A stretch of 64,000 nucleotides of DNA from Bernardetiaceae bacterium (GCA_025056255.1 JANWVT010000012.1:40978-104977); one strand, 5' to 3'; shown: positions 9,244 to 18,898, numbered from the stretch's first letter. The notes: generated by a model not told the origin, from the sequence alone. Numbers and translations are program-made.

Positions 9244-9334
9244 ATCTAACCCTACTTTTTGCAAATGAAGACACCCTTGTGTTAAATTGCATCATCAATT
9301 TCCTAAACCGCTCAACTAAATCAATTTTCTACCT

Positions 9335-10219
9335 ATGAAAACTCAACAGCAGTGGCGTAACGTCTTTTTTTCAGTTTCTATAGCCTTACTGACCGTAGCT
9401 TGTTCAGGAGGAGGAAGCGCCGAATATGAAAAACTCAAACAAGAAAACGAAGAATTAATTGCAAAAATCCGGAAAGACAGCCTTTACATCGCTGGGCTTA
9501 ATGCAGAAATGGATGAACTATATGCCAACTTGGATACCATGCGTGCCAGAGAAGAACGCATTCGTCAGGCAGCTGCTCGCTTGCGAGCCGGTACGATGAG
9601 TGGGCAGGAAGGTTCGCTAACTATTGACCAAAGTTTTGCTGAATTGGAAAGACTAAACAAAGAAAACCAAGCTAAAATTGCCCAGCTACAAAACAAACTT
9701 GCTAAGGCAAGCAAAGAAAATGCTTTTTTGAAGAAAATGGTAGATGAACTGCAAAAAACCATTCAAGACAAAGACGCCCAAATTAAAGACCTGCAAAGCA
9801 CTATTGCTGCCTTGCAAGACGAAGTAGCAGGCTTGAAGTCGCAGTATGCTGCCAAAGCCGAAGAACAAGAACGCACTCAAGCTGCCTTAGTAGAAACCCA
9901 AACTGAACTTTACAGCGTGTATTACGCCATTGGCACCCGCAAAGAATTGGAAAGCAGAGGCATTATAGATGCAAAAGGACTGTTTAACCGCAACAAAGAC
10001 CTCTCCGCCAACATAGATGAGTCTAAGTTTACAAAGTTAGACAGCCGCACCACAAGCGAGATAGAAATAGGTAACTACAAAGCTAAGCGAATAGAATTAG
10101 TGCCAGCTCGTGCGGCATCCAGTTACCAACTTGTTGAGTCAGGAAACTCCGTTACTTTGAAAATTACAGACCCGCGTACTTTTTGGAAAAACAAATTTGT
10201 TGCCATTGTAGTCAAATAA
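9335..10219 (+). CDS. coiled-coil lipoprotein, conserved in Bacteroidota
   Basis: A 294-residue protein with a lipoprotein signal peptide (lipobox near LLTVACSGGG, Cys23) and then a long coiled coil rich in Glu, Lys and Gln (about residues 30-195). A compact C-terminal domain begins at LYSVYYAIGTRKELESRGII and ends FWKNKFVAIVVK. This layout resembles Bacteroides proteins, some of which are, as I recall, labelled Cbp1-like adhesins; I would not assign collagen binding from sequence alone. It is monocistronic: a strong terminator follows 24 nt after the stop codon. Confidence 0.75.
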   Translation: MKTQQQWRNVFFSVSIALLTVACSGGGSAEYEKLKQENEELIAKIRKDSLYIAGLNAEMDELYANLDTMRAREERIRQAAARLRAGTMSGQEGSLTIDQSFAELERLNKENQAKIAQLQNKLAKASKENAFLKKMVDELQKTIQDKDAQIKDLQSTIAALQDEVAGLKSQYAAKAEEQERTQAALVETQTELYSVYYAIGTRKELESRGIIDAKGLFNRNKDLSANIDESKFTKLDSRTTSEIEIGNYKAKRIELVPARAASSYQLVESGNSVTLKITDPRTFWKNKFVAIVVK

Positions 10220-10243
10220 AATTGTAATATAAGTCCCTTAACA

Positions 10244-10276
10244 AAGTCGCCTAATCATTTTTGGGCGACTTTTTTT
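10244..10276 (+). terminator. rho-independent terminator
   Basis: An 8-bp stem AAGTCGCC (10244-10251) and GGCGACTT (10264-10271) is followed at once by a T-run. It closes the coiled-coil lipoprotein gene. Confidence 0.85.
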
Positions 10277-10348
10277 GTTTATGTTTTTTTATTTCAAAAA
10301 AATAAAATAATTTTACAACATCCGTATGAATAGCTTCATTCGCCTTGC

Positions 10349-10975
10349 ATGACCGATGAAGAGATAATAGCCGCTCTGAAAGGCACAGACAGAGCAAAAC
10401 GCAACCGAGCAATGCAAGAGTTGCTTAGTCCCACTTATCGAAACATCATTCGCAACTTTATACTGAAAAATAACGGTAGCGAATCGGATGTAAGCGATAT
10501 GCACCACATTGCTATCATGGAACTTTTTGACCAAATTCAACGTGAAAAATATGAAAGAAGCGCAAGTATTAAAACCTACATATATGCTATTGTGCGCAAT
10601 CAATGGCTAAAAATGTTGAGAAAAAACAAGCGCATAGTGATAGTAGATACAGAAGATATGCCCGTATTAGCCGATTGGGGCGAAAAAGTAGTAGAAGAGA
10701 AAGAAGAACAAATGAAGCATATACTCGACTCTCTCATAAAAGATTTTGCTAACAAACCTAAAAAAAACGCTCATAACGATATTGATTGCATTACTTTGCT
10801 TCGGCTTAGGTTCTACGACAATATGTCTGATGAAGAGATAGCCAGTCGTTATGCTATTAATAGCCATGTTACAGTGCGCACCAAGCGATTCCGATGTTTG
10901 GAAAATCTACGTAAAGTAGCTTTGCAACGTGGTTTAGACTCAATGTTGTCCATTACTGCTACCCATGAACCCTGA
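10349..10975 (+). CDS. RNA polymerase sigma factor, ECF family
   Basis: A 208-residue sigma factor with region 2 at about residues 28-100 (SDMHHIAIMELFDQI, TYIYAIVRNQWLKMLRK) and region 4 near the end. The region 4 helix-turn-helix covers MSDEEIASRYAINSHVTVRTKRFRCLENLRK in outline, where 'VTVRTKRFRCLENL' is the DNA-recognition helix. The ATG at 10349 gives a full-length region 1/2 start. Its last 11 bases overlap the start of the next gene (10965), indicating translational coupling with a probable anti-sigma protein. The linker between regions 2 and 4 is longer than in classic ECFs. Confidence 0.88.
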   Translation: MTDEEIIAALKGTDRAKRNRAMQELLSPTYRNIIRNFILKNNGSESDVSDMHHIAIMELFDQIQREKYERSASIKTYIYAIVRNQWLKMLRKNKRIVIVDTEDMPVLADWGEKVVEEKEEQMKHILDSLIKDFANKPKKNAHNDIDCITLLRLRFYDNMSDEEIASRYAINSHVTVRTKRFRCLENLRKVALQRGLDSMLSITATHEP

Positions 10976-13649
10976 GGAGAACATTATAGAAAGAGTGCAG
11001 CAATATCTCTCCGAGGAAATGACGCCAGACGAGCGCCAAAATTTTGAGAGAGAAATAGAAAAAGACCTTGCCCTGCAAAAAGAACTGCACATACAACAAG
11101 AACTGATATATGCTATTCGCCGGCATGCTATAGCCGAACAACTGCGCTTGTTAGAGTCTCAAATATATCTTTCTGAAAAAAACATAGGTGCTCAGCCAGC
11201 ATCTAACACAAGCCGCGAGGTAAGAACAACAAACATTATTTCGTTGCGTACCCGCCTCGTCAGGGTGTTGTCTGTTGCGGCAAGCATAGCGGCAGTATTA
11301 CTGCTTGGATTTTGGCTGGCACCCCTGTTACAAAACTATTTTGCCGACCAACCGGTTGTAGCAAATTTCCAACCATCTTTGGAGTTTAGAAGCCCTATTA
11401 AAGGGTTAGAGGTAGCCCCGCAAATTTTACAATTAGAGGCAGAGAAAGGCAAAATATTTCAGCTACCAAGTGGCACTACAATCCAAGTGCCCCCGAATGC
11501 TTTTGTCAATGCCAAAGGCAAGTTAGTTTCTGGAAGTGTGTACCTAACCTATCGAGAATTTCACAACGGATTAGAACTGCTGGCAAGTGGGGTTCCATTA
11601 GAAAACCTTGGCAAAAGACAAGAATCGGTAGGACTATTTGAGATAAAAGGCTACGACCAACGCCAACAAGCCTTAAGCTTGGTAAAAAATATCAACGTAC
11701 AACTCGCATCCTTTGTTAGAGAGAAAAACTATGAACAGCATTATTTGACTCATTACCACGTAGAAGAGCCTAATGGCTCGCCTGTGGTGCAGTGGCATTC
11801 AACTTCTTTTGTATCGGAACTTGTTCCCAATCTGAACAAAAGCAAATTTTTCGATTCATTGCGCGCTGCTTACTATGCTCAGGCAGAAGCTTATGCTCGA
11901 ACATCCTATGAAAAACAGCAAAGTGAGTTGAAACATCAGGCTTTGCACGGATGGCAGATTAAAGCGCTCAAAAGCGACGTGATTACTGACTGGCTCAACC
12001 AACAAGGTATGGAGTATGCAGGTCTTTATCCACAACAAGAAGACCCCCAACATATAAAATGGGTGTTAGCTGCCACCTGGCAAAGAGCTCATGCCACCCC
12101 AGCCTCTTATGTGCCTTTCTCCAGAGTGGAACTATCCACTCAGGATGTATTAGCAAAAATTATTTTCACTCCCGACGGTAAAAATTTACTCATCCAATAT
12201 AACAACCGTGCCCTCTTATACCACTCCGACGGTAGCTTTATAGCAGAAATACCTCTGCAAAATACCCTCTTTACTGCTAATAGTGAATATGTAATAGGCT
12301 TATCCATTAACGGAGAACTGGCATGCTACCGCGTAGCAGATGGTAAATTTGTAACCAAATATGGTGAGTTAATAGCTGTCAACAGTCGTGAATATGATTT
12401 CAGATCCAACATCAACAAAGTTATGACCACACATCACATTGGGCAGGTTGTACAATATGATGTTTCTCTGAACAGTAAGCGTGTAGTTACGGTGCATAAC
12501 GACGAGACTGCAGCCTTGTGGGACATTTCTGGCAAACTCATTAGCAAACGAAAAGGACTGCCCAAAAGCTGGTTTACCGAAGTGATGTTTACTAATTACG
12601 ATGGCAGCGAAATGATAGGTAAAATGCACGATGAAACAATAGTGTACCTGAATGCACAATGGCAAATTACAGGCAGAGCCAAGTCTTTTGACAGACCTGC
12701 TCAGTATTACCCAGAACAAAAATGGTCTCTTTCGCTGCATAAAGAATCTGTTCCACATCCAACCATAGATCCTCGCTCAATTAATAATCTTACCGATGTA
12801 TATTATGAAAGAGTACCCCAGAACTTTTTTTATGTTAGTTATAAACAAGACCATCGCTGGCAACCCATAGATACGCTGTATCAAAGTAGTGGCACTCCGA
12901 GTAGTTATGCTATTTCTCCCGACGGACAATATGTAGCTATGATAATAAGTCATATCCATCATCGTCCTGAGTTGCTTATGTGGCAAAAAGTCGGCAGAGA
13001 AAAGCAAGTATATCGCATGGCATTGTCAGGAGGGGCAAGCTTTGAATACACAGACAACAATAGTATGGTAAAATTGTTGCAAGCAACAAGGGCTCGCTTT
13101 TACACATATGTGCAAGTAGGCACTCGGCAGCAAGAAAGCAAAAAACAGGCACCAACTTATGAGCAACTGTTACAAAACTACCTCAATGCAGCCAACCAAA
13201 AGCTACAACTGATGCGCAAGCAATATGCACACCAAGCAGATTACTTACGCGTGTTCCAAGTTTCGCAGTTTGGTGTTTACAGTGCCAGTCGTCCTTTTTC
13301 TGAGTCGCCAGCAGTTTGCAAAAACCTGCAACTGTTTGCTGAATCTACTACTGCAAGCGACAGCGTTGAGCTGTTTCAGCTTGCAGGCGCTAAACGCAAT
13401 GTGGTGCTGCCATTGGGTAAGTTTTCTTTTCAAAATCCAACAAATATTGCTTTTGATGCCTCTGGTGGGCATCTGATTGGTGTAATGCCAGACAATACTG
13501 TGCTACTATTGCCTGCCAGAGAATTTGAAGCATGGTTATACCAATATCGGAACGAAGAGAGCAGGAATAATTTGACAATACTAATGAAAAAAATAAACCA
13601 AGCAGATATTAGTTTTGCAAAAATCAGGAAAATATTGGAAGAAGTATAA
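10965..13649 (+). CDS. very large single-pass membrane protein, putative anti-sigma factor fused to a sensor region
   Basis: 894 residues. Residues 1-70 are charged helices (VQQYLSEEMTPDERQNFE) of the kind found at the cytoplasmic start of Bacteroidota anti-sigma proteins, although no zinc-binding HxxxCxxC is visible. One membrane segment lies at about 99-119. Outside it, residues 168-212 hold a recognisable beta module (PSGTTIQVPPNAFV...SGSVYLTYREFHNG). A region from about 390 onward has repeated 'F(T/S)PDGK/Q' blade-like motifs (IIFTPDGKNLLIQY, YAISPDGQYVAMII), suggesting a beta-propeller. The overlap with the sigma gene supports a sigma/anti-sigma pair. The sensor role is inferred. Confidence 0.75.
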   Translation: MNPEENIIERVQQYLSEEMTPDERQNFEREIEKDLALQKELHIQQELIYAIRRHAIAEQLRLLESQIYLSEKNIGAQPASNTSREVRTTNIISLRTRLVRVLSVAASIAAVLLLGFWLAPLLQNYFADQPVVANFQPSLEFRSPIKGLEVAPQILQLEAEKGKIFQLPSGTTIQVPPNAFVNAKGKLVSGSVYLTYREFHNGLELLASGVPLENLGKRQESVGLFEIKGYDQRQQALSLVKNINVQLASFVREKNYEQHYLTHYHVEEPNGSPVVQWHSTSFVSELVPNLNKSKFFDSLRAAYYAQAEAYARTSYEKQQSELKHQALHGWQIKALKSDVITDWLNQQGMEYAGLYPQQEDPQHIKWVLAATWQRAHATPASYVPFSRVELSTQDVLAKIIFTPDGKNLLIQYNNRALLYHSDGSFIAEIPLQNTLFTANSEYVIGLSINGELACYRVADGKFVTKYGELIAVNSREYDFRSNINKVMTTHHIGQVVQYDVSLNSKRVVTVHNDETAALWDISGKLISKRKGLPKSWFTEVMFTNYDGSEMIGKMHDETIVYLNAQWQITGRAKSFDRPAQYYPEQKWSLSLHKESVPHPTIDPRSINNLTDVYYERVPQNFFYVSYKQDHRWQPIDTLYQSSGTPSSYAISPDGQYVAMIISHIHHRPELLMWQKVGREKQVYRMALSGGASFEYTDNNSMVKLLQATRARFYTYVQVGTRQQESKKQAPTYEQLLQNYLNAANQKLQLMRKQYAHQADYLRVFQVSQFGVYSASRPFSESPAVCKNLQLFAESTTASDSVELFQLAGAKRNVVLPLGKFSFQNPTNIAFDASGGHLIGVMPDNTVLLLPAREFEAWLYQYRNEESRNNLTILMKKINQADISFAKIRKILEEV

Positions 13650-13652
13650 GCT

Positions 13653-13937
13653 ATGACAGCCAATCGCATACCGTATTTTGCCTGCATGGCAGTACTTTTT
13701 CTATTGCTGATAAGCGTTGCAGGAATCGCTTGTTATCGGGCTCCCTCTCCGCCGCTCAAGCCTTGGGCAGAGGCATTGCTGCTAACCGATTTTTGCTTTA
13801 CAACCGAAGCGCGCTACTTGCGACACTTCAACACATTTGAACCTCTTGCTGTATTTCAAGACCTGCCCGGCTATCATGAACATGCTCCTGCTTCCCCTTT
13901 TATTCCGCCGCTACACGTACAGAGTCGGGTAAAGTAA
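13653..13937 (+). CDS. small membrane or lipoprotein-like protein, unknown
   Basis: A 94-residue frame beginning 3 nt after the anti-sigma-like gene, with a single hydrophobic N-terminal segment (FACMAVLFLLLISVAGIAC) that could be a membrane anchor or a poor lipobox. The rest is Pro- and aromatic-rich without known motifs. It runs 38 nt into the 3' end of the convergent lytic transglycosylase gene. Position and signal-like start argue that it is real; nothing else does. Confidence 0.5.
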   Translation: MTANRIPYFACMAVLFLLLISVAGIACYRAPSPPLKPWAEALLLTDFCFTTEARYLRHFNTFEPLAVFQDLPGYHEHAPASPFIPPLHVQSRVK

Positions 13938-14850
13938 TAGTGTAGGTTTTGCCTTTAGGAACAATCAACTTGTAGTCGGAGCTGTTGAGCCACGGATTAT
14001 AAATTTTTAGAATTTTGTAGTTAATCCCTTGGGCAAGGGCAAATTGAGGTAAATCGTTAATAGTGCTGTCCACTTGGATGAAGCGAGTTGCTAATGGCTT
14101 GTACTTATCGGCATCGTTGATAAAAAATCCGTAGTCTTGTGGATTTTCTATGATAAGTTTCAAGGCAATAATGCGCATAATATAGCGATAAGTTTCGCGA
14201 TTCAGATATAAGTCGTAGAAATTATTGACTTTTTGTGCTTTAATGGCATTTTCCAAACCTGTTATACCCCGATTGTAGGAAGCAGCAGCAAGTGTCCAAC
14301 TACCAAAGCGATTAAAAGCATTTTTCAAATAGCGACAAGCAGCATAAGTAGAGGCAATAGGGTCTTTACGCATGTCCACATACTCATTTACTTCCAGTCC
14401 GTATAAGGAAGCAGTAGTTTTCATGAATTGCCAAAACCCAATTGCTCCCACGCTCGACTGGGCATGCTCGTCTAATTCACTTTCTGCTACAGCCAAGTAA
14501 AAAAAGTCTTCAGGAATGCCTTCTTGTTTCAAAATGCGCGTGATAGGTTCTCGCCACCGCCCTTCGCGCTTCAATATCAAAATAGTGGCAGAGTGCTTGT
14601 AAGAGTTTTGAATGAGTTCGCGTTCAATCCGCTCCCGAACATCAGGGTCATGCATGGGTACAGGTTCACCTGCAAAATTGAAGCGCTCAGGCAAAGGAAA
14701 TGTGCTAATATATTGTTTTTTAAAAGTTTTCAGAGAATCTGAGGCAGGTTGTTGAAGCAGCATTTCTGAGCCAACCATTACGCCTCCGCCCAAAAATAAC
14801 ATGAGTAAAGTTGCTGATAGCACCATCAAAAATTTTGAACTAAACAACAT
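13900..14850 (-). CDS. lytic murein transglycosylase, SLT domain
   Basis: A 316-residue periplasmic or membrane-anchored enzyme that cleaves peptidoglycan glycan strands to 1,6-anhydromuramyl ends. An N-terminal membrane/signal segment (about residues 6-27) is followed by the SLT fold with catalytic Glu123 in AVAESELDEHAQSSVGAIG, then GFWQFM and 'AAASYNRGITGLENAI', which are family signatures. The C-terminal third (residues about 240-316) ends in strands with LIVPKGKTYTITLP, which may bind peptidoglycan. The ATG at 14850 is preferred over a TTG three codons upstream. Confidence 0.9.
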   Translation of the reverse strand: MLFSSKFLMVLSATLLMLFLGGGVMVGSEMLLQQPASDSLKTFKKQYISTFPLPERFNFAGEPVPMHDPDVRERIERELIQNSYKHSATILILKREGRWREPITRILKQEGIPEDFFYLAVAESELDEHAQSSVGAIGFWQFMKTTASLYGLEVNEYVDMRKDPIASTYAACRYLKNAFNRFGSWTLAAASYNRGITGLENAIKAQKVNNFYDLYLNRETYRYIMRIIALKLIIENPQDYGFFINDADKYKPLATRFIQVDSTINDLPQFALAQGINYKILKIYNPWLNSSDYKLIVPKGKTYTITLPDSVRVAAE

Positions 14851-14927
14851 GCCACCCAAAAAGGTTAATATTTTGATTTAAATTTAAACACCATTTCTGC
14901 AAAATGCAGTAACAACATAGCAAAATT

Positions 14928-15572
14928 ATGCGCTCTTTGTATTGGACATTATGTATAGTAATTGCTTTTTTAAGTTTAGCTTGTGAAGCACAAAAAAAAG
15001 ACAAAACAAATGCTTTTGCTATGAATATTAGTACATCAGTCGATACTGCTACTTTTGGAGCAGGCTGTTTTTGGTGTGTAGAAGCTGTTTTTCAGCGCCT
15101 ACAAGGTGTAATACATGTAGAGTCGGGTTATGCTGGCGGGCATGTAAAAAATCCGACTTACGAACAAGTGTGTCAGAAAAATACCGGACATGCCGAAGTA
15201 TGCCAAATTGTGTATGATCCCGCTCAAATTTCTTATGAAGAACTTTTAGAAGTATTCTGGAAGACACACGACCCCACAACTCCTAATAGGCAGGGCAATG
15301 ATGTAGGTCCGCAGTATCGTTCTGTGATTTTCTATCACAACGAACAGCAAAAACAGTTGGCTGAAAAATACAAAGCAGCGTTGGAAGCAGCAAAAGTATT
15401 CGATAAGCCTATTGTAACAGAAATTGTGCCGCTCAATGGCAACTACTACAAAGCCGAAGATTACCACCAAAACTACTACAACAACAATCCCTACCAAGGC
15501 TACTGCGCTTTTGTTATTGCACCGAAATTAGAGAAGTTTCAAAAAATTTTTAAACATAAGCTGAAAAAGTAG
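14928..15572 (+). CDS. msrA: peptide-methionine (S)-S-oxide reductase, exported
   Basis: Repairs methionine-S-sulfoxide in proteins. The active-site motif GAGCFWC puts the catalytic cysteine at residue 47; [16 protein letters not shown] and [11 protein letters not shown] are family blocks, and '[11 protein letters not shown]' is the conserved C-terminal segment. Unlike cytoplasmic MsrA it starts with a signal peptide and lipobox-like FLSLAC (Cys19), so it probably acts in the periplasm as a lipoprotein. It is 214 residues long with no fused MsrB. It is divergent from the lytic transglycosylase. Confidence 0.95.
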   Translation: MRSLYWTLCIVIAFLSLACEAQKKDKTNAFAMNISTSVDTATFGAGCFWCVEAVFQRLQGVIHVESGYAGGHVKNPTYEQVCQKNTGHAEVCQIVYDPAQISYEELLEVFWKTHDPTTPNRQGNDVGPQYRSVIFYHNEQQKQLAEKYKAALEAAKVFDKPIVTEIVPLNGNYYKAEDYHQNYYNNNPYQGYCAFVIAPKLEKFQKIFKHKLKK

Positions 15573-15698
15573 TCAGTTTCTGTCAAATTATAATTCGTTA
15601 TTGATGCTGTAAGGTAAATTTATTTTGCTTATTTGGTAGAGCTCTTGTAGCGTGCTTCGTTTTTTACCATGTAAAATGGAAACGCATGCTATCCTCTC

Positions 15699-16124
15699 TC
15701 ACTGAAAACTGACTTGGTTTTCTTGGTCAATAACGTGAACGGGTATTTTAGTGAACATACCGATTAGTTTGCCGCAGTATCTGATGATACTGGAACTTGT
15801 TATAATCCAAAGCCCCTCAATCTGACGGGTGTATTTATTAAGAAAATTTTGGAAAATGATTCTCGATTGCACCTCATAATCAGTCATGGCTTGGCAATGG
15901 CATATGAGGGGGATGGTTTCGATAGGCGAAAGTTTTCTTAGCTGCTCGGAAAGATGTTGAACCAAATCCAAAGCATCCGATTCGGTGAATACATCGCAGA
16001 AAGTGATTACTAAGCATTTTCTATTTTGGACGTATTTCTATTCAGCATAGGCTCTGCTACAAATGACAGTTGCCTTTTTAGGCTTTTGTTCGCCAGCAAA
16101 CAAGAAACGTAACAAATCCAACAT
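15699..16124 (-). pseudogene. STAS-like gene interrupted by one in-frame TAG codon
   Basis: From the ATG at 16124 the frame reads 28 codons (MLDLLRFLFAGEQKPKK to SRAYAE), meets TAG at 16038-16040, then continues 112 further codons in the same frame, ending at 15699. Beyond the TAG the protein has a strand/helix pattern and SSSIIRYCGKLIGMFTK, which resembles STAS-like families such as DUF7793. No ATG follows the TAG closely, so the downstream part would need readthrough or a TTG start (15971). It is most simply a gene broken by a single nonsense change; a sequencing error is also possible. The family assignment is tentative. Confidence 0.6.
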
Positions 16125-16184
16125 AAGTAAGTTTTTAGTATTTTACTAAAAATTCGCAAAAATCATGCCCTGCCACTACAAAAC

Positions 16185-17408
16185 TTATTGCATATGCTTT
16201 TTTTGGATATATGCTTCAAACAAGGCATGCCCTCCTTCTATTTCTATTTGCATGTTTTCTTCCAACTGATGACTGGTTAGGTACTGTTGCTGATGTTTAA
16301 TGAGAAAATAACCTTTTTTTAGTAAATACTTAGGGTCGGAAAGTCTAAAAAATTGCTCTAAGGATTGAATTTTTTGGCGTGTGTCGTGCAGTTTATTTTT
16401 TGTTCTTATGCTTATTGTGACAGCTATTTTTTGTTGTACTAATTTTTCTTGTTGGATTTTTTCGTACGCCTTACGCATAAGCAGTATTTTTTGTTGGCTA
16501 AGCCAGTATTTTTCTTCATTTATTTTGCTAATGCCATGTAAACTTATCTTCTGAATGAGTGCTAGTATTTCGTTTTCAAATTGTAAGTTATGCTGCAATA
16601 TGTATTCAGCTACTGCTGTGGGGGTTTTTAGTGCAAGGTAGGCACAACGGTCGGCAATAGTAATATCTCGCTGATGCCCGATACCTGTTAAAACGGGTAC
16701 TGGGCATCGAGCCACTGCAAGGGCAACGGCTTCGGTGTTGAAAACTTCCAAGTCTAATCGCGCACCTCCTCCACGAATAATTGCCAACACATCAAATTGG
16801 CAATCTACTTTGCTGATTTGTTCTATTAAACTGGGAATGGCATTATCGCCTTGCACATAGGCAGGAAAAATTCGGATAAGAAAGCCATATTTCCATGGAT
16901 TATTCCTCAACTGGTGAATAAAATCACCTAATCCTGCCGCATTCTCAGAAGATACAACAGCAATTTTTTGAATCGCAGGCGGAAGCCCTAATTGTTGTTG
17001 CAGATGTATGTATCCCGCTTTTTCTAATTTAGCCAATATAGCCAAGCGTTGGCGTTCCATTTCTCCTAAGGAATAAGCAGTATCAACAGCATTAATATGT
17101 AGCGAAAGTCCATGTATTTCATGAAAATTTACGGCTACACGGCAGCGCATGCTAGTGCCTGCTTTCAAAATGGAGGATGCAAGCAAGGAGTGTTCCGTGA
17201 GTAGTTGTTGCAAAATAGGGCTCCAAATAATGCCTCTTGCCTTTGCCACTATTCGGTCGTTTTCTTTTTGTACCAGTTCAAGATAGGCATGTTCCTGTAT
17301 GTGTATGTGGGCAATTTCTGCTACAATCCAAAACTCTCGGTTGATGCCTGCTATTAAGTTGCGAATACTTTTGTTGAGTTGTAGCAATGTAAACAATTTT
17401 TCTTGCAT
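16185..17408 (-). CDS. xseA: exodeoxyribonuclease VII large subunit
   Basis: Large subunit of the single-strand-specific exonuclease. The N-terminal OB-fold (about residues 10-110) is followed by the catalytic Exonuc_VII_L domain with the signature segments IAVVSSENAAGLGDFI, IIRGGGARLDLEVFN and VLTGIGHQRDITIADRCA. A helical C-terminal section completes the 407 residues, close to the usual length. The small subunit xseB is not adjacent on either side. The ATG at 17408 follows a 277-nt gap that holds an A/T-rich sequence and a terminator hairpin. Confidence 0.93.
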   Translation of the reverse strand: MQEKLFTLLQLNKSIRNLIAGINREFWIVAEIAHIHIQEHAYLELVQKENDRIVAKARGIIWSPILQQLLTEHSLLASSILKAGTSMRCRVAVNFHEIHGLSLHINAVDTAYSLGEMERQRLAILAKLEKAGYIHLQQQLGLPPAIQKIAVVSSENAAGLGDFIHQLRNNPWKYGFLIRIFPAYVQGDNAIPSLIEQISKVDCQFDVLAIIRGGGARLDLEVFNTEAVALAVARCPVPVLTGIGHQRDITIADRCAYLALKTPTAVAEYILQHNLQFENEILALIQKISLHGISKINEEKYWLSQQKILLMRKAYEKIQQEKLVQQKIAVTISIRTKNKLHDTRQKIQSLEQFFRLSDPKYLLKKGYFLIKHQQQYLTSHQLEENMQIEIEGGHALFEAYIQKKHMQ

Positions 17409-17652
17409 AAATGCTTAGAATATCTTAATTGAAGTAAATTATACAGCTGATTATCAATTTTTTACATTCCCTAACACAATAAAAAGCGCATTTTTACATA
17501 AAAAATTACGTGTGTATTTAAAAATCCATTGAGCAATTAGCTTTTTACGATAATATAATCCATCTTTGAAGTGTGCATTTAACAATTTATGTTACCGCAC
17601 ATTAATTGTTAGAGCTGTATATAATGGTATTTTTAGTTTAGTGAAACTTGTA

Positions 17653-17683
17653 AACACGCTGATTGCCTTGCGTTCAGCGTGTT
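17653..17683 (-). terminator. terminator hairpin after rmuC
   Basis: A 10-bp stem AACACGCTGA (17653-17662) and TCAGCGTGTT (17674-17683) abuts the rmuC stop codon. It is flanked by an A/T-run on one side, so it could act on either strand. Confidence 0.65.
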
Positions 17684-17685
17684 TT

Positions 17686-18891
17686 TTATTTTTCTTCTTC
17701 TTGCTGATTAAATAAACTCTCTGGGAGGAGTTTGCTTGTTTTGATGCCCAACTTGCGCATTTTTTCAGCACGTGCTATTAAATTACCCTTGCCAGAGCTT
17801 AACTTGGCAAAAGCTTGTTCGTAAACAGTTCTCATTTGTTGGATTTCGTTGCCAATTTTCTGAAAATCAGCAACAAAGTTGACCAATTTTTCATACAGCG
17901 CTCCGCCTTCTCGCGCAATTTCTTCTGCGTTTTTGTTTTGTTTATCCAGTCGCCAAAGAGTAGCAGCTGTACGAAGGGTAGCCATAAGGGTAGAGGCGCT
18001 TACAGGAATTACTTGCCGTTCAAATGCCCAAAAAAATAGTTCTGAATCATGTTGTACAGCTAAATGAAAAGCTGGCTCTATGGGCATAAACATGAGTACA
18101 AAGTCGGGTGAGCCTTTGTCAATCCATTGCTGGTAATTTTTTTGGCTGAGTTCTTGGATGTGCCGCCGCACAGATTGGATGTGTTCACGTAAATAGTGTT
18201 GGCGTTGCTGTTCTGCTTCCGCAGCAATATACTGCTCATAGGCATTCAGCGACACTTTGGCATCTATGACAAAGTATTTTCCTTCGGGAAGTGTTACTAC
18301 TACATCGGGCTGCAAGCGTTTGCCGTCGGAGTTGTTGAGGCTTACCTGCAAGTAATATTCGCGCTCGCGCTCTAAGCCACTCTTTTCAAGGATGCTTTCT
18401 AAAATCATTTCTCCCCAGTTGCCGCGCATTTTGGCTTGTCCACGCAGTGCCTGAGTAAGATTGTTGGCTTCTTTTGTAATTTGTTGATTAAGTTCATGTA
18501 GTTGCCTAATTTCTTTTTCTAAGGCAAACCGTTGCTTCGATTCTTTGTCGTATACTTCTTCCACTTTGCGCTGAAATTCATACAAGCGTTGTTGTAGTGG
18601 TGTAAGCAACAGCGCTATTTGTTCTTGGTTAGCGCCTGCTATTTTTTTTCCTTTTTCTTCTAAGATTTCACCGGCTATTTGTCGAAACTGTTCTTGCAGT
18701 TGGTTGCGTAGTTGCAACCAGTCTTTTTCTTTGTCGTGCAGGCGCGTTTCTGCAAGTTGCTTGTCGGCTGTAAGTTTGATAATTTGTGCTTGATAGTCAG
18801 CATATTGAATGGTTGTTTTATGACGCATCCATATCCATGTTAGGATACTGCCTGCTAACATTCCCAAAAGCAAGTAGAGTAGCGCTTCCAT
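17686..18891 (-). CDS. rmuC: DNA recombination protein RmuC
   Basis: 401 residues. An N-terminal membrane anchor (EALLYLLLGMLAGSILTWIW) is followed by a long coiled coil (about residues 30-150) and the RmuC nuclease-like domain: 'GNWGEMILESILEKSGL', RLQPDVVVTLPEGKYFVIDAKVS, FVLMFMPIEPAF and LMATLRT. The family limits inversions and recombination between inverted repeats. The ATG at 18891 is chosen because it starts exactly at the membrane anchor; the open frame runs 59 codons further upstream but into the divergent gene and has no plausible start. Confidence 0.92.
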   Translation of the reverse strand: MEALLYLLLGMLAGSILTWIWMRHKTTIQYADYQAQIIKLTADKQLAETRLHDKEKDWLQLRNQLQEQFRQIAGEILEEKGKKIAGANQEQIALLLTPLQQRLYEFQRKVEEVYDKESKQRFALEKEIRQLHELNQQITKEANNLTQALRGQAKMRGNWGEMILESILEKSGLEREREYYLQVSLNNSDGKRLQPDVVVTLPEGKYFVIDAKVSLNAYEQYIAAEAEQQRQHYLREHIQSVRRHIQELSQKNYQQWIDKGSPDFVLMFMPIEPAFHLAVQHDSELFFWAFERQVIPVSASTLMATLRTAATLWRLDKQNKNAEEIAREGGALYEKLVNFVADFQKIGNEIQQMRTVYEQAFAKLSSGKGNLIARAEKMRKLGIKTSKLLPESLFNQQEEEK

Positions 18892-18898
18892 AAAGTTG

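Noticed and set aside
12369..12758. 129-codon minus-strand frame
   Set aside because: It is antisense to the large anti-sigma-like gene and has no supporting motif.
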